DNA from: Deltaproteobacteria bacterium
Lineage (GTDB): Bacteria > Myxococcota_A > UBA9160 > SMWR01
Assembly: GCA_029261905.1 (NCBI GenBank)
Contig: JAJDAM010000166.1
Span: 1-7,384, forward strand
Direction: 5' to 3'
Length of the DNA: 7,384 nucleotides
Positions 1-5,346 of the stretch are shown here, one piece after another. The first letter of the stretch is position 1; the number at the start of each line of letters is the position of its first letter. The notes beneath the pieces are model-generated. The model saw only the letters and a list, made by a program, of their open reading frames with translations. It was not told the origin of the DNA and did no database searches. The position numbers and the translations under genes are program-made.

Positions 1-344
1 TCGAAGCGGTCGACCTCGATGCCTACCCGGGCCCGGTTCTCTGTACGAGAAAGCTCGGCCGGCGGCTGGTGCCGGAGTTGGGTCGATACAGTCTCGACGC
101 GTTGTGTGCACATTTGGGTATCTCGAATGGATCTCGGCACCGCGCGCTCGGTGATGCGGATGCCACCGCCATCGCGTTGATCGATCTGCTTCGGATTGCA
201 TTGGCGGGGTCTGCGATCCGGACGGTGGGAGACTTGATCGATCTCAACGACCGACCGCCCGCGAAGCGAAAACGCAAATCCAACAGCGGTACCCGGAAGC
301 CAGCCGCTTCCGCGCCGCGAAGTGCGCGCCCGCGCAACCGCTGA
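1..344 (+). CDS. DnaQ-like 3'-5' exonuclease, C-terminal part (5' end outside window)
   Basis: The reading frame is open from the left edge (first whole codon at base 3) to a TGA at 342-344, so only the last 113 codons are visible. The segment reads like the end of a DEDDh exonuclease of the DNA polymerase III epsilon/DnaQ family. PVLCTRKLGRRL resembles the helix after the Exo II motif. YSLDALCAHLGI is followed by HRALGDADATA, which fits the Exo III motif HxAxxD: His codon 138-140, Asp codon 153-155. These residues normally help hold the two catalytic metal ions. The Exo I and Exo II acidic residues lie outside the window. After the fold comes a basic, Ala/Pro/Arg/Ser-rich tail (about 30 residues) that looks disordered. 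It could be a proofreading subunit or a stand-alone or fused exonuclease of the same superfamily. The family call is fairly safe; the exact paralogue is open. Confidence 0.8.
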   Translation, partial: EAVDLDAYPGPVLCTRKLGRRLVPELGRYSLDALCAHLGISNGSRHRALGDADATAIALIDLLRIALAGSAIRTVGDLIDLNDRPPAKRKRKSNSGTRKPAASAPRSARPRNR

Positions 345-442
345 TCGATCCGTTTGCAAGTCCATCTCGAGCCTCTTCTCGGCAGAACGCGCTGCGGAGT
401 GCACTGCCACGACGCAGCAGCACCGACGGAAATTCCGGTCCA

Positions 443-461
443 GGTGAGTGTGATAATCACC
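443..461. terminator. Dyad between convergent genes, possible weak terminator
   Basis: GGTGA (443-447) mirrors TCACC (457-461), and inside it GTGATAATCAC (450-460) is itself an 11-bp palindrome. It lies between the stop of the exonuclease gene (344) and the stop of larA (513), where a terminator or a protein site is plausible. No T tract follows on either strand, so intrinsic termination is not well supported. The rest of 345-512 shows no coding signal I can support, only the short palindrome CGGAAATTCCG at 427-437. Confidence 0.2.
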
Positions 462-487
462 ACACAGCCGTGACGGATCGAGCCGGC

Positions 488-511
488 AGCCTGGGGTCCC
501 GTTCTCAGGCT
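488..511 (-). terminator. Hairpin just after the larA stop codon
   Basis: AGCCTG (488-493) pairs with CAGGCT (506-511) around a 12-base loop, and GAGCC (480-484) with GGCTC (508-512) offers an alternative longer stem. It begins immediately downstream of the larA stop (513-515, minus strand). There is no U-rich tract, so it is at best a 3'-end-stabilising or pause hairpin. Confidence 0.25.
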
Positions 512-512
512 C

Positions 513-1826
513 TCAGTTTCCTACCGGAACCACCGGCCCACCGAGTGGCCGCCGCTGACCGCGCACGGTTGCCAACACGTACGGGCCCTGCGGAATCACA
601 GCGATGCTTCCCGTTTCGCCGATGTGATCGAGCCCGCGCGCGACACCCTCGGCCGGCGAACGCACGGCTTCGACCAGCAGCTCCGAAGCCGCTTCGAACG
701 GCAAACCGTCTGTGTACAGCAGCACTCGGGCTCTGCGACGAGCCTGACACAGGTGCTGGACCATCCACTGGTCGACCACGAAGAACTGGTCGTCGAGCAG
801 TCGGGTTTCGAAGTCTTCCGGCGTCTGCGTTTCGCGGATCAGCTTTTCGAAAGAGGGGCTGCCGATTCCCTCGGAAAGTGCGGCGCAAAGAAAAATCACG
901 CCGCCGGGTCGGACGATCGACGATGCCGCGCTGATTCCCTTGATGGCCTGGTAGAAGCTCGCGTCCAGCGGGTATCCGCCGCCCGAAACGATCACGAAAT
1001 CTGCGAAATCATCGAGTGCGACGTGCGACTCGCTTTCGACGAATTCGATCCCGGCCCGATGGGCGGTCTCGGGATGTCCGCAGAAAACCCCGGCGATCCG
1101 CCGGTCGCGGTCGAGTGCGACGTTGACGAGGAAGTCGACACCGACCTTTCGAAGCACCTGGACCAGGCCGCGATGCAGTGGGTTGTCGTCGATGATACCG
1201 GGGCCGATCTGGCGCTCGAGCATGGCGGGACCGTGCGCGACCCGAATCGTCTCGGATGCGGCGAGTCCCGGGCAGACCGCCTTGCGTCCGCCCGAGTATC
1301 CGGCCATCAGGTGCGGTTCGATCAGCCCGGTGATGATGCGCAGATCGCTATCGAGGAAGAAGCGGTCGATCAGGATCGGGATGCCACCCGATGTACGACC
1401 GAGATCGCTGTGCGCGTCGATATCGCGGGCGTCGTGTTGGACGATTCGGATGCTGCGCGAGATCTCGGTACCGAGCATCTCGTCGAGTTCGGTCTGGGTG
1501 CACGCGCGATGGAGACCGGTGGCCACCTGAAGGGTGACGGCCTCGCTGGGCAGGCCCCCTGCTGCGAGCGCGTCGAGAATGGGGGGGATCAGCAGTGCGT
1601 TGGGAACCGGTCGTGTTCGATCGGAGATGACGATGACGGCGTCCGTGCGCCCCCTGGCCAGCTCCCGCAGTGGAGGTGCATCGATCGGGCGCTCGATACC
1701 GACGCGCAAGGCGTGGTCCGGAGACGCCATCGGGGCGACCGAATCTTTCTCGACGCGCTCGAAGCTCCGATCGTCTGGGAGCGAAAGCGGGAGCGTCGTT
1801 CGGCCGTAGTCGAGTTCGATGTCCAC
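513..1826 (-). CDS. larA: LarA-family nickel-pincer-dependent racemase/epimerase
   Basis: The 437-residue product is the usual LarA length. Characterised LarA interconverts D- and L-lactate using a nickel-pincer nucleotide; relatives act on other 2-hydroxy acids, so the substrate here is unproven. The active site is recognisable: ISDRTRPVP (residues 67-75), GLHR with His106, then EPHLMAGYSGGRK with His172 and Lys182, then VAHG with His198. All four sit at a constant two-residue offset from Lactiplantibacillus plantarum LarA His108 (general acid/base), His174 (acid/base), Lys184 (cofactor thioamide link) and His200 (nickel ligand). I chose the GTG at 1826-1824 because the protein then begins VDIELDYGR, which fits LarA N-termini. 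The frame stays open upstream to 2033, but that would cover the divergent amidase gene and its signal peptide. No lar cofactor-synthesis genes are visible. The gene is divergent from the amidase and convergent with the exonuclease gene. Confidence 0.88.
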   Translation of the reverse strand: MDIELDYGRTTLPLSLPDDRSFERVEKDSVAPMASPDHALRVGIERPIDAPPLRELARGRTDAVIVISDRTRPVPNALLIPPILDALAAGGLPSEAVTLQVATGLHRACTQTELDEMLGTEISRSIRIVQHDARDIDAHSDLGRTSGGIPILIDRFFLDSDLRIITGLIEPHLMAGYSGGRKAVCPGLAASETIRVAHGPAMLERQIGPGIIDDNPLHRGLVQVLRKVGVDFLVNVALDRDRRIAGVFCGHPETAHRAGIEFVESESHVALDDFADFVIVSGGGYPLDASFYQAIKGISAASSIVRPGGVIFLCAALSEGIGSPSFEKLIRETQTPEDFETRLLDDQFFVVDQWMVQHLCQARRRARVLLYTDGLPFEAASELLVEAVRSPAEGVARGLDHIGETGSIAVIPQGPYVLATVRGQRRPLGGPVVPVGN

Positions 1827-1891
1827 GGCCCTAACGTATCCTGGGAGCACGCGCAGCGCCAAGCTCCGTGTTACCGTCGACCTTTCGAGGG

Positions 1892-1896
1892 GGAGG
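1892..1896 (+). promoter_or_regulatory. Shine-Dalgarno GGAGG deciding the amidase start
   Basis: GGAGG sits six bases before the GTG at 1903-1905, inside a purine-rich run AGGGGGAGG (1888-1896). This is a strong site and supports the GTG over the in-frame ATG at 1819. That ATG has no comparable site, would overlap the start of larA, and would put 28 extra residues ahead of the signal peptide. Confidence 0.8.
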
Positions 1897-1902
1897 CGAG
1901 AA

Positions 1903-2712
1903 GTGCAATGGCGTAACAACCCGGGCAGCGTGCGAAACGCACTTGGGGTTGCGTTGATTTGGGTCGCCTCCGCCTTCTGGTTGCCCCCCGCCGAAGCGGT
2001 CGCAGACGGCAGTACTCCGAGTTCGTTCGACACGGTGGTGCTCGACGCCGGTCACGGTGGCGAGGACAAGGGCGCGCGCGGTTCGAAGGGGTTGCTCGAA
2101 AAGGACCTGGTGCTCGATGTCGCCAACCGGGTCGCCAGCAGCTTGCGAAAGAACGGACTCACGGTGGTGATGACACGCGAAGACGATCGCTTCATCGCGC
2201 TCGAGAAGCGCACTTCGATTGCGAACGACTCGCGTGGAGACCTGTTCATTTCGATCCACGCCAATGCAACCGCGGATCGCGATGTACGCGGCATCGAGAC
2301 CTTCTTCCTGGCGCTCGACGCGAGCGACGATTCCGCGTCGGCGGTGGCGAAGCGGGAGAACCAGGCACTGGGCCACAGCCCGAAGAAGCCGAGTGATGAC
2401 GCGTTCATGGCGATGATCGGAGACCTGATCGTCACCGGCCACATGGAGGAATCCAACGAGTTCGCGCGCCTCGCCCAACGCGAACTCGCGCCCGGACCCG
2501 ACGCACGCGGAGTCAAGCAGGCTCCGTTCGTCGTACTCGAAGGCGTGCAGATGCCGTCGTCTCTGGTCGAGATCGGATTCCTGACGAACCTTCAGGACGA
2601 GAAGTCGTTGAGCAACGAGAGTGGAAGGAACCGGATCGCCGCTGCGTTGGTCCGCGCGACACTGGAATTCGGGCGCCGGTATGACGCCCGGCGTGGCGGC
2701 ACGAATCGCTAG
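1903..2712 (+). CDS. Exported N-acetylmuramoyl-L-alanine amidase (Amidase_3)
   Basis: This 269-residue zinc hydrolase should cleave the bond between N-acetylmuramic acid and L-alanine in peptidoglycan, acting outside the cytoplasmic membrane, as AmiA/B/C-type enzymes do during cell separation and wall turnover. The N-terminus looks like a signal peptide: basic WRNN and R residues, a hydrophobic stretch ALGVALIWVASAFWL (residues 13-27), then PPAEA with a likely cleavage near 32-35. The catalytic domain follows directly: DAGHGG (His51), LLEKDL (Glu66) and ISIHAN (His119) as zinc ligands, and VEIGFLTN (Glu223) as the catalytic glutamate. The segment between the second His and the Glu (about 130-195) includes AKREN and may hold the regulatory helix seen in some AmiB/C proteins. 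No AMIN, SPOR or LysM domain is present, so targeting is unclear. It is the first gene of a + run, but 125 bp separate it from rph. Confidence 0.9.
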   Translation: MQWRNNPGSVRNALGVALIWVASAFWLPPAEAVADGSTPSSFDTVVLDAGHGGEDKGARGSKGLLEKDLVLDVANRVASSLRKNGLTVVMTREDDRFIALEKRTSIANDSRGDLFISIHANATADRDVRGIETFFLALDASDDSASAVAKRENQALGHSPKKPSDDAFMAMIGDLIVTGHMEESNEFARLAQRELAPGPDARGVKQAPFVVLEGVQMPSSLVEIGFLTNLQDEKSLSNESGRNRIAAALVRATLEFGRRYDARRGGTNR

Positions 2713-2732
2713 AAGGCCGCCATGACAATCTG

Positions 2733-2742
2733 AACAATTGTT
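2733..2742. repeat. 10-bp perfect palindrome before the rph leader repeat
   Basis: AACAATTGTT is a perfect 10-bp palindrome, 21 bases after the amidase stop and directly abutting the tandem repeat array. It is AT-rich against a GC-rich background. It could be a small protein-binding site or chance; no function can be assigned. Confidence 0.3.
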
Positions 2743-2837
2743 ACCAGGGAAGTGTTACCAGGGAATGGTTCCCAGGGAATCGCTCCCAGGGATTCATTTC
2801 AGGAAATCATTCAACAGAATCGTTTCACGGAGAACAC
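2741..2837 (+). repeat. Degenerate 13-15 bp tandem repeat in the rph leader
   Basis: Seven head-to-tail units run up to the rph start codon: TTACCAGGGAAGTG (2741), TTACCAGGGAATGG (2755), TTCCCAGGGAATCG (2769), CTCCCAGGGATTCA (2783), TTTCAGGAAATCA (2797), TTCAACAGAATCG (2810) and TTTCACGGAGAACAC (2823). The first four are 14 bp with CCAGGGA invariant; the last three are 13, 13 and 15 bp and diverge towards the gene. The period is not a multiple of three and stops scatter across frames, so it is not a repeat protein. Most units carry an AGGGA- or AGGAA-like purine core resembling a ribosome-binding site. Neighbouring units can also pair: GGGAA (2761-2765) with TTCCC (2769-2773). Confidence 0.75.
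2829..2832 (+). promoter_or_regulatory. Shine-Dalgarno of rph within the last repeat unit
   Basis: GGAG lies five bases before the ATG at 2838 and occupies the place of the purine core in the last unit of the tandem array. It supports the ATG as the rph start, and suggests the ribosome-binding site and the repeat share an origin (inference). Confidence 0.6.
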
Positions 2838-3569
2838 ATGAGAACCGATGGGCGCAAGCTCGAAGATCTGCGTCCGCTGCGAATCGCACCGGACTTCACG
2901 GAGAACCCGTTGGCGTCGGTGTTGTGCGAGATGGGTCGGACGAAAGTGATGTGTACGGTCAGCGAGGAAACATCGGTGCCGCGTTTCTTGCGGGGGACCG
3001 GTCGAGGTTGGCTGACCGCCGAGTACTCGTTGTTGCCGGGTTCGACCGATACGCGCGTAGACCGAGAGGCCGCGAAGGGGAGACCGTCGGGTCGGACTCT
3101 GGAGATTCAACGTCTGATCGGTCGAAGTCTGCGCTCCATCGCGGATCTCAGTGCGCTCGGCGAGCGAACGTTGTGGGTCGATTGCGACGTGCTCCAGGCT
3201 GACGGCGGGACGCGGTGCGCATCGATCACGGGCGCGTATGCGGCGCTCGCGATCGCGGTCGAGCGGTTGATCGCACGGGGAGATCTGAAGCGGAGTCCGT
3301 TGCGAGATTCGGTCGCCGCGATCTCGGTCGGGATCGTCGGTGGCGAAGTCATGCTCGATCTGGCCTACAGCGAGGATTCGCGGGCCGATGTCGACATGAA
3401 CGTGGTCGCGACCGGATCGGGTCGATTCGTCGAGGTGCAGGGGACGGGTGAAGAAGCCACGTTTTCGCGCGAGGAACTCGACGCGTTGACCGACCTGGCA
3501 CTTCGGGGTGTCGAACAGCTGGCGGCGACACAGCTCGAGGCCATCGGGCGTGCCGCAAGGAAGTCGTGA
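2838..3569 (+). CDS. rph: Ribonuclease PH
   Basis: The 243-residue product is the normal length for RNase PH, the cytoplasmic phosphorolytic 3'-5' exoribonuclease that trims the 3' ends of tRNA precursors and structured RNAs, releasing nucleoside diphosphates. It begins MRTDGRK, close to the family's canonical start. It contains VPRFLRGTGRGWLTAEYSLLP (28-68 region), the phosphate-binding GRTLEIQRLIGRSLR with Arg86, QADGGTR with Arg126, and EDSRADVDMNVVATG (179-193) with metal-site acidic residues Asp180 and Asp184. These features point to an active enzyme, unlike the frameshifted rph of E. coli K-12. One small variation is DLAYSED where many homologues read DLDYEED; the acidic residues after it are kept. 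The ATG is preceded by GGAG in a repeat-rich leader. The 3' end overlaps rdgB by four bases. Confidence 0.95.
   Translation: MRTDGRKLEDLRPLRIAPDFTENPLASVLCEMGRTKVMCTVSEETSVPRFLRGTGRGWLTAEYSLLPGSTDTRVDREAAKGRPSGRTLEIQRLIGRSLRSIADLSALGERTLWVDCDVLQADGGTRCASITGAYAALAIAVERLIARGDLKRSPLRDSVAAISVGIVGGEVMLDLAYSEDSRADVDMNVVATGSGRFVEVQGTGEEATFSREELDALTDLALRGVEQLAATQLEAIGRAARKS
3557..3561 (+). promoter_or_regulatory. Shine-Dalgarno of rdgB inside the rph coding end
   Basis: AAGGA ends four bases before the GTG at 3566 and lies within the last codons of rph. With the GTGA stop-start overlap, this indicates translational coupling of the two genes. Confidence 0.55.
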
Positions 3570-4174
3570 CAACACAGATCGTTCTCGCGAGTTCGAATGC
3601 CGGGAAGCTGGGCGAAATTCGCGACATCCTGGCCGAACTCCCGATCGAGCTGTGCTCGGTCGCCGAATTCCCTGGACTGGTGTTCCCGCAGGAAGGTGAC
3701 GACTACGAGGAAAACGCCATCGCGAAGGCGCGCGCGGCTTCGAAGTTCACTCACCGATACGCGCTGGCAGACGACTCGGGGCTCGAGGTGTCCGGTCTGG
3801 GTGGTGCTCCCGGCCCGCTGTCTGCGCGGTTCGGTGGCCCGGACCTGGACGATGACGGGCGTGTGCGCGCGCTGCTGTCAGCGATGGAGCCGCTGACTGG
3901 CGAACAACGTCGTGCGAGGTTCGTTTGCGTCGCTGCGCTGACGAGTCCGGACGGCGATATCGTCACGGCGTTCGGCGAGTGCACGGGACGCATCTTGGAA
4001 ACCGCACGTGGGCGCAGCGGGTTCGGCTACGACCCGATTTTCGAGGTCGAAGGAAAGGGCATCGCGATGGCCGAACTGTCGTCGGAAGAGAAGAACCGGA
4101 TCTCGCATCGCGCCGTCGCCTTCATGGCGCTCAGCGATGCGATCCGAGTCACTCTGGGCCTGAATCAGGCCTAG
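3566..4174 (+). CDS. rdgB: XTP/dITP pyrophosphatase (RdgB/HAM1)
   Basis: The 202-residue product belongs to the RdgB/HAM1/Maf-like nucleotide house-cleaning enzymes, which hydrolyse dITP, ITP and XTP to monophosphates and pyrophosphate so that deaminated purines stay out of DNA and RNA. Diagnostic motifs are complete: ASSNAGKLGEI (8-18) for triphosphate binding, EENAIAKA (48-55), ALADDSGLEV (66-75) with catalytic and metal Asp69/Asp70, GAPGPLSARFGG (80-91), GRSGFGYDPIF (149-159) for base recognition, and EKNRISHRAVA (175-185). The GTG start overlaps the rph TGA as GTGA. rph-rdgB adjacency recurs in many bacteria and fits shared expression. The TAG stop (4172-4174) is formed by the terminal CTAG of the palindromic element that follows, but the protein is of normal length and looks intact. 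Confidence 0.95.
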   Translation: MTTQIVLASSNAGKLGEIRDILAELPIELCSVAEFPGLVFPQEGDDYEENAIAKARAASKFTHRYALADDSGLEVSGLGGAPGPLSARFGGPDLDDDGRVRALLSAMEPLTGEQRRARFVCVAALTSPDGDIVTAFGECTGRILETARGRSGFGYDPIFEVEGKGIAMAELSSEEKNRISHRAVAFMALSDAIRVTLGLNQA

Positions 4175-4337
4175 CAGGCTGCGGAAATTCTCCTCCCGTC
4201 GCCCAGCACGGAGCTGCGGTCCGAGCTCTGCGTTGCGAAACCTCGCCGTAGCGCAACTATGGCTGCGTTCTCGCGCCTTGACCTCGGCCCGAACCTCCGC
4301 ACTGGACTCGGTCCGGAGTATTTCCGCAACCTGCTAG
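4171..4337. repeat. 167-bp imperfect palindromic (MITE/REP-like) element
   Basis: The outer 23 bases at each end (4171-4193 and 4315-4337) are inverted repeats matching at 21 of 23 positions; both ends read CTAGCAGG then TGCGGAAAT and CTCC. Mirror symmetry continues inward about base 4254: 4203-4228 against 4280-4305 matches at 20 of 26 positions without gaps. At the centre GCCGTAG (4245-4251) pairs with CTATGGC (4257-4263), one pair being a G-T wobble, around the loop CGCAA. The whole piece can therefore fold into one long interrupted hairpin on either strand. It has no convincing coding content. The form suggests a miniature inverted-repeat or REP-type element, perhaps mobilised by a transposase elsewhere with CTAG as target duplication (inference). 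A large bidirectional 3'-end hairpin between convergent genes is the alternative. Confidence 0.75.
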
Positions 4338-4627
4338 CGAGCGCGCCCCCAGGCTTCGAATCGCTCGTAGGGTGTCGGGTGTTCGGGATTGAACTGGGAC
4401 ACGAGCCTGCGCAGCCTGCGCGCAGAACGGGGTGCGAGCTGGAGCCCTCGCTGGCCGAGAAACGACGGCACGGCGCTGTCGACGAATGCGACGGCCTGCT
4501 CGGTCGTCATTGCGTCGGGATTCCAGCCCAGAGAATGCAGCTCGAGCCACAGCGCGTAGCGCGGGAGCGCAATTTCAGCTGCAACGGAAATTTCTGCTAC
4601 GAGGTGTTCGAACAGTCGCCGGGTCAC
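4334..4627 (-). CDS. Small protein of unknown function
   Basis: I do not recognise this 97-residue product. It has no signal peptide or membrane segment and is probably cytoplasmic. It appears helical, with amphipathic patterns in RLFEHLVAEISVAAEIAL (about 4-21) and RSARRLRRLVSQF (67-79). Other blocks that look structured rather than random are ALWLELHSLGWNPDAMTTEQ (25-44) and PEHPTPYERFEAWG (81-94). The GTG at 4627-4625 is the only usual start I found in the frame after the upstream stop at 4684-4682; no strong ribosome-binding site precedes it. The TAG stop (4336-4334) lies in the terminal CTAG of the palindromic element, so an earlier form may have been longer. The gene is divergent from the sigma-factor gene, with 146 bp between them. 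Composition and length support a real gene, but without a homologue search it remains a moderate call. Confidence 0.6.
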   Translation of the reverse strand: MTRRLFEHLVAEISVAAEIALPRYALWLELHSLGWNPDAMTTEQAVAFVDSAVPSFLGQRGLQLAPRSARRLRRLVSQFNPEHPTPYERFEAWGRAR

Positions 4628-4677
4628 TTTCGGGGGGCTCCAATGTCTGCCCGGGGTAGTGGTTCCGGCGACGCGAT

Positions 4678-4692
4678 TGTGTCAATGACACA
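4678..4692. promoter_or_regulatory. Perfect inverted repeat TGTGTCA-A-TGACACA, operator-like
   Basis: TGTGTCA (4678-4684) and TGACACA (4686-4692) are perfect inverted copies flanking one base. The 15-bp site lies in the divergent region between the small minus-strand gene and the sigma gene, just upstream of the suggested ECF promoter. Its size and symmetry fit binding by a dimeric regulator. It also overlaps the in-frame stop upstream of the minus-strand gene, so it is non-coding for that gene. Confidence 0.45.
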
Positions 4693-4709
4693 GAGCGGTC
4701 CGAGTCAGG

Positions 4710-4721
4710 CTCGGATCCGAG
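4710..4721. promoter_or_regulatory. 12-bp palindrome CTCGGATCCGAG next to the putative -35
   Basis: CTCGGATCCGAG is a perfect 12-bp palindrome. A further CCGAG at 4700-4704 pairs with the CTCGG at 4710-4714, so the same arm can form two alternative dyads. It ends two bases before the putative -35 GTAACC. It could be an operator or an upstream promoter element; a chance GC-rich palindrome is also possible. Confidence 0.35.
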
Positions 4722-4723
4722 TC

Positions 4724-4749
4724 GTAACCGCGAAGTGCAGGCCTTCGTA
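4724..4749 (+). promoter_or_regulatory. Putative ECF-type promoter for the sigma factor operon
   Basis: GTAACC (4724-4729) and CGTA (4746-4749) are separated by 16 bases, fitting the general ECF pattern of an AAC-containing -35 and a CGT-containing -10. The -10 lies 24 bases before the ATG at 4774, implying a very short leader. ECF sigma factors commonly transcribe their own operon, so autoregulation is the natural reading (inference). An in-frame GTG at 4735 falls between the two elements, which argues for the downstream ATG as the start. Confidence 0.45.
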
Positions 4750-4773
4750 TCCATCCCGAGTACATTCCTTCGT

Positions 4774-5346
4774 ATGAGCGAAGAGCGGGAAGACCGCTGG
4801 CGTGGGTGGATGCTCGCGGCGCAACGCGGAGATGCGCCCTTGTATGCAAAATTGTTGACGGAATTGACGCCGTATTTGCGGGCCTTTGTCGGGCGTCGAT
4901 TGCTCGACTCGACAGCCTCCGAGGATGTGGTGCAAAACGTGTTGATCTCGCTGCACCGGGCGCGGCACACCTACCGGCCCGAAAGGCCGTTCAGTCCGTG
5001 GGTCCATGCGATTGCTCGTAACGCGCTGATCGACTTCGCCCGGCAACGCACGCGCAGAACGAAACGCGAAACGTCATTGGACGCCGATCACGTCGCGGAG
5101 CCCGCGGTCGCTGCGGTCGAGCCGCGTGCGGAGCAGCTGCCGCAGGCACTCGAGGACGCACTGGCTGCGCTTCCGAACAGCCAGCGCGAGGCCGTCGAGT
5201 TGATCCACCTCGAGGGTCTTTCGGTCGCCGAGGCGGCCGAACGGGCCGGTGTGACGAAGTCCGCGCTCAAAGTGCGCGCACACAGGGGGTATCGCGCGAT
5301 GCGTGCCAGCTTGGACCGCGACGGGATCGCGGAGGATGAACTGTGA
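4774..5346 (+). CDS. ECF RNA polymerase sigma factor (NrsF-partnered type)
   Basis: The 190-residue product has the two-domain plan of a sigma-70 family ECF factor and should direct RNA polymerase to a small stress regulon. Region 2 spans roughly residues 20-96, with ASEDVVQNVLISLHRA for core binding and -10 recognition followed by PFSPWVHAIARNALIDFARQ. An Ala/Glu/Pro-rich linker (about 100-125) joins it to region 4 (about 126-177), with LAALPNSQREAVELIHLEGLS then the helix-turn-helix VAEAAERAGVTKSALKVRAHR for -35 contact. The ATG at 4774 is preferred over an in-frame GTG at 4735 because the extra 13 residues resemble no sigma N-terminus and that GTG sits inside the likely promoter; neither start has a clear ribosome-binding site. 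The TGA overlaps the next gene's GTG, which encodes an NrsF-like membrane protein. This pairing is known for Caulobacter SigF and related ECF factors. Confidence 0.9.
   Translation: MSEEREDRWRGWMLAAQRGDAPLYAKLLTELTPYLRAFVGRRLLDSTASEDVVQNVLISLHRARHTYRPERPFSPWVHAIARNALIDFARQRTRRTKRETSLDADHVAEPAVAAVEPRAEQLPQALEDALAALPNSQREAVELIHLEGLSVAEAAERAGVTKSALKVRAHRGYRAMRASLDRDGIAEDEL
5331..5335 (+). promoter_or_regulatory. Shine-Dalgarno of the NrsF-like gene
   Basis: GGAGG lies seven bases before the GTG at 5343, inside the last codons of the sigma gene. Together with the GTGA overlap it supports coupled, near-stoichiometric synthesis of sigma factor and anti-sigma factor. Confidence 0.65.

Noticed and set aside
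1819..1902. ATG at 1819 as the amidase start
   Set aside because: The GTG at 1903 has a GGAGG six bases upstream and gives a clean signal peptide; the ATG start would overlap larA and add 28 unrelated residues.
1827..1902. Sigma-70-like promoter for larA in the 76-bp divergent region (TTGGCG and TACGTT on the minus strand, 18 bases apart)
   Set aside because: Matches to consensus are partial and the -10 would lie about seven bases from the start codon; too weak to list as a feature.
624..1916. 430-codon open frame on the plus strand opposite larA
   Set aside because: It is an antisense shadow of a GC-rich gene. The minus frame has every LarA catalytic residue, while the plus frame shows no recognisable domain and an acidic, repetitive composition.
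1827..2033. Upstream extension of larA by 69 codons
   Set aside because: It would overlap the amidase signal peptide region and its strong ribosome-binding site, and the added residues do not resemble a LarA N-terminus.
2741..2837. CRISPR array or repeat protein in the rph leader
   Set aside because: Units are only 13-15 bp with no spacers, and the period is not a multiple of three with stops in the frames.
2811..3575. 254-codon minus-strand open frame opposite rph
   Set aside because: It is an antisense shadow; the plus frame encodes a full-length RNase PH with all active-site residues.
4171..4337. Classical intrinsic terminator
   Set aside because: The hairpin is far longer than usual and has no U tract on either side; a repeat element fits better, although it may still affect transcript ends.
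4259..4777. 172-codon plus-strand open frame across the palindrome and the small gene
   Set aside because: It starts inside the palindromic element and runs through the divergent promoter region and both palindromes, so it is unlikely to be translated.
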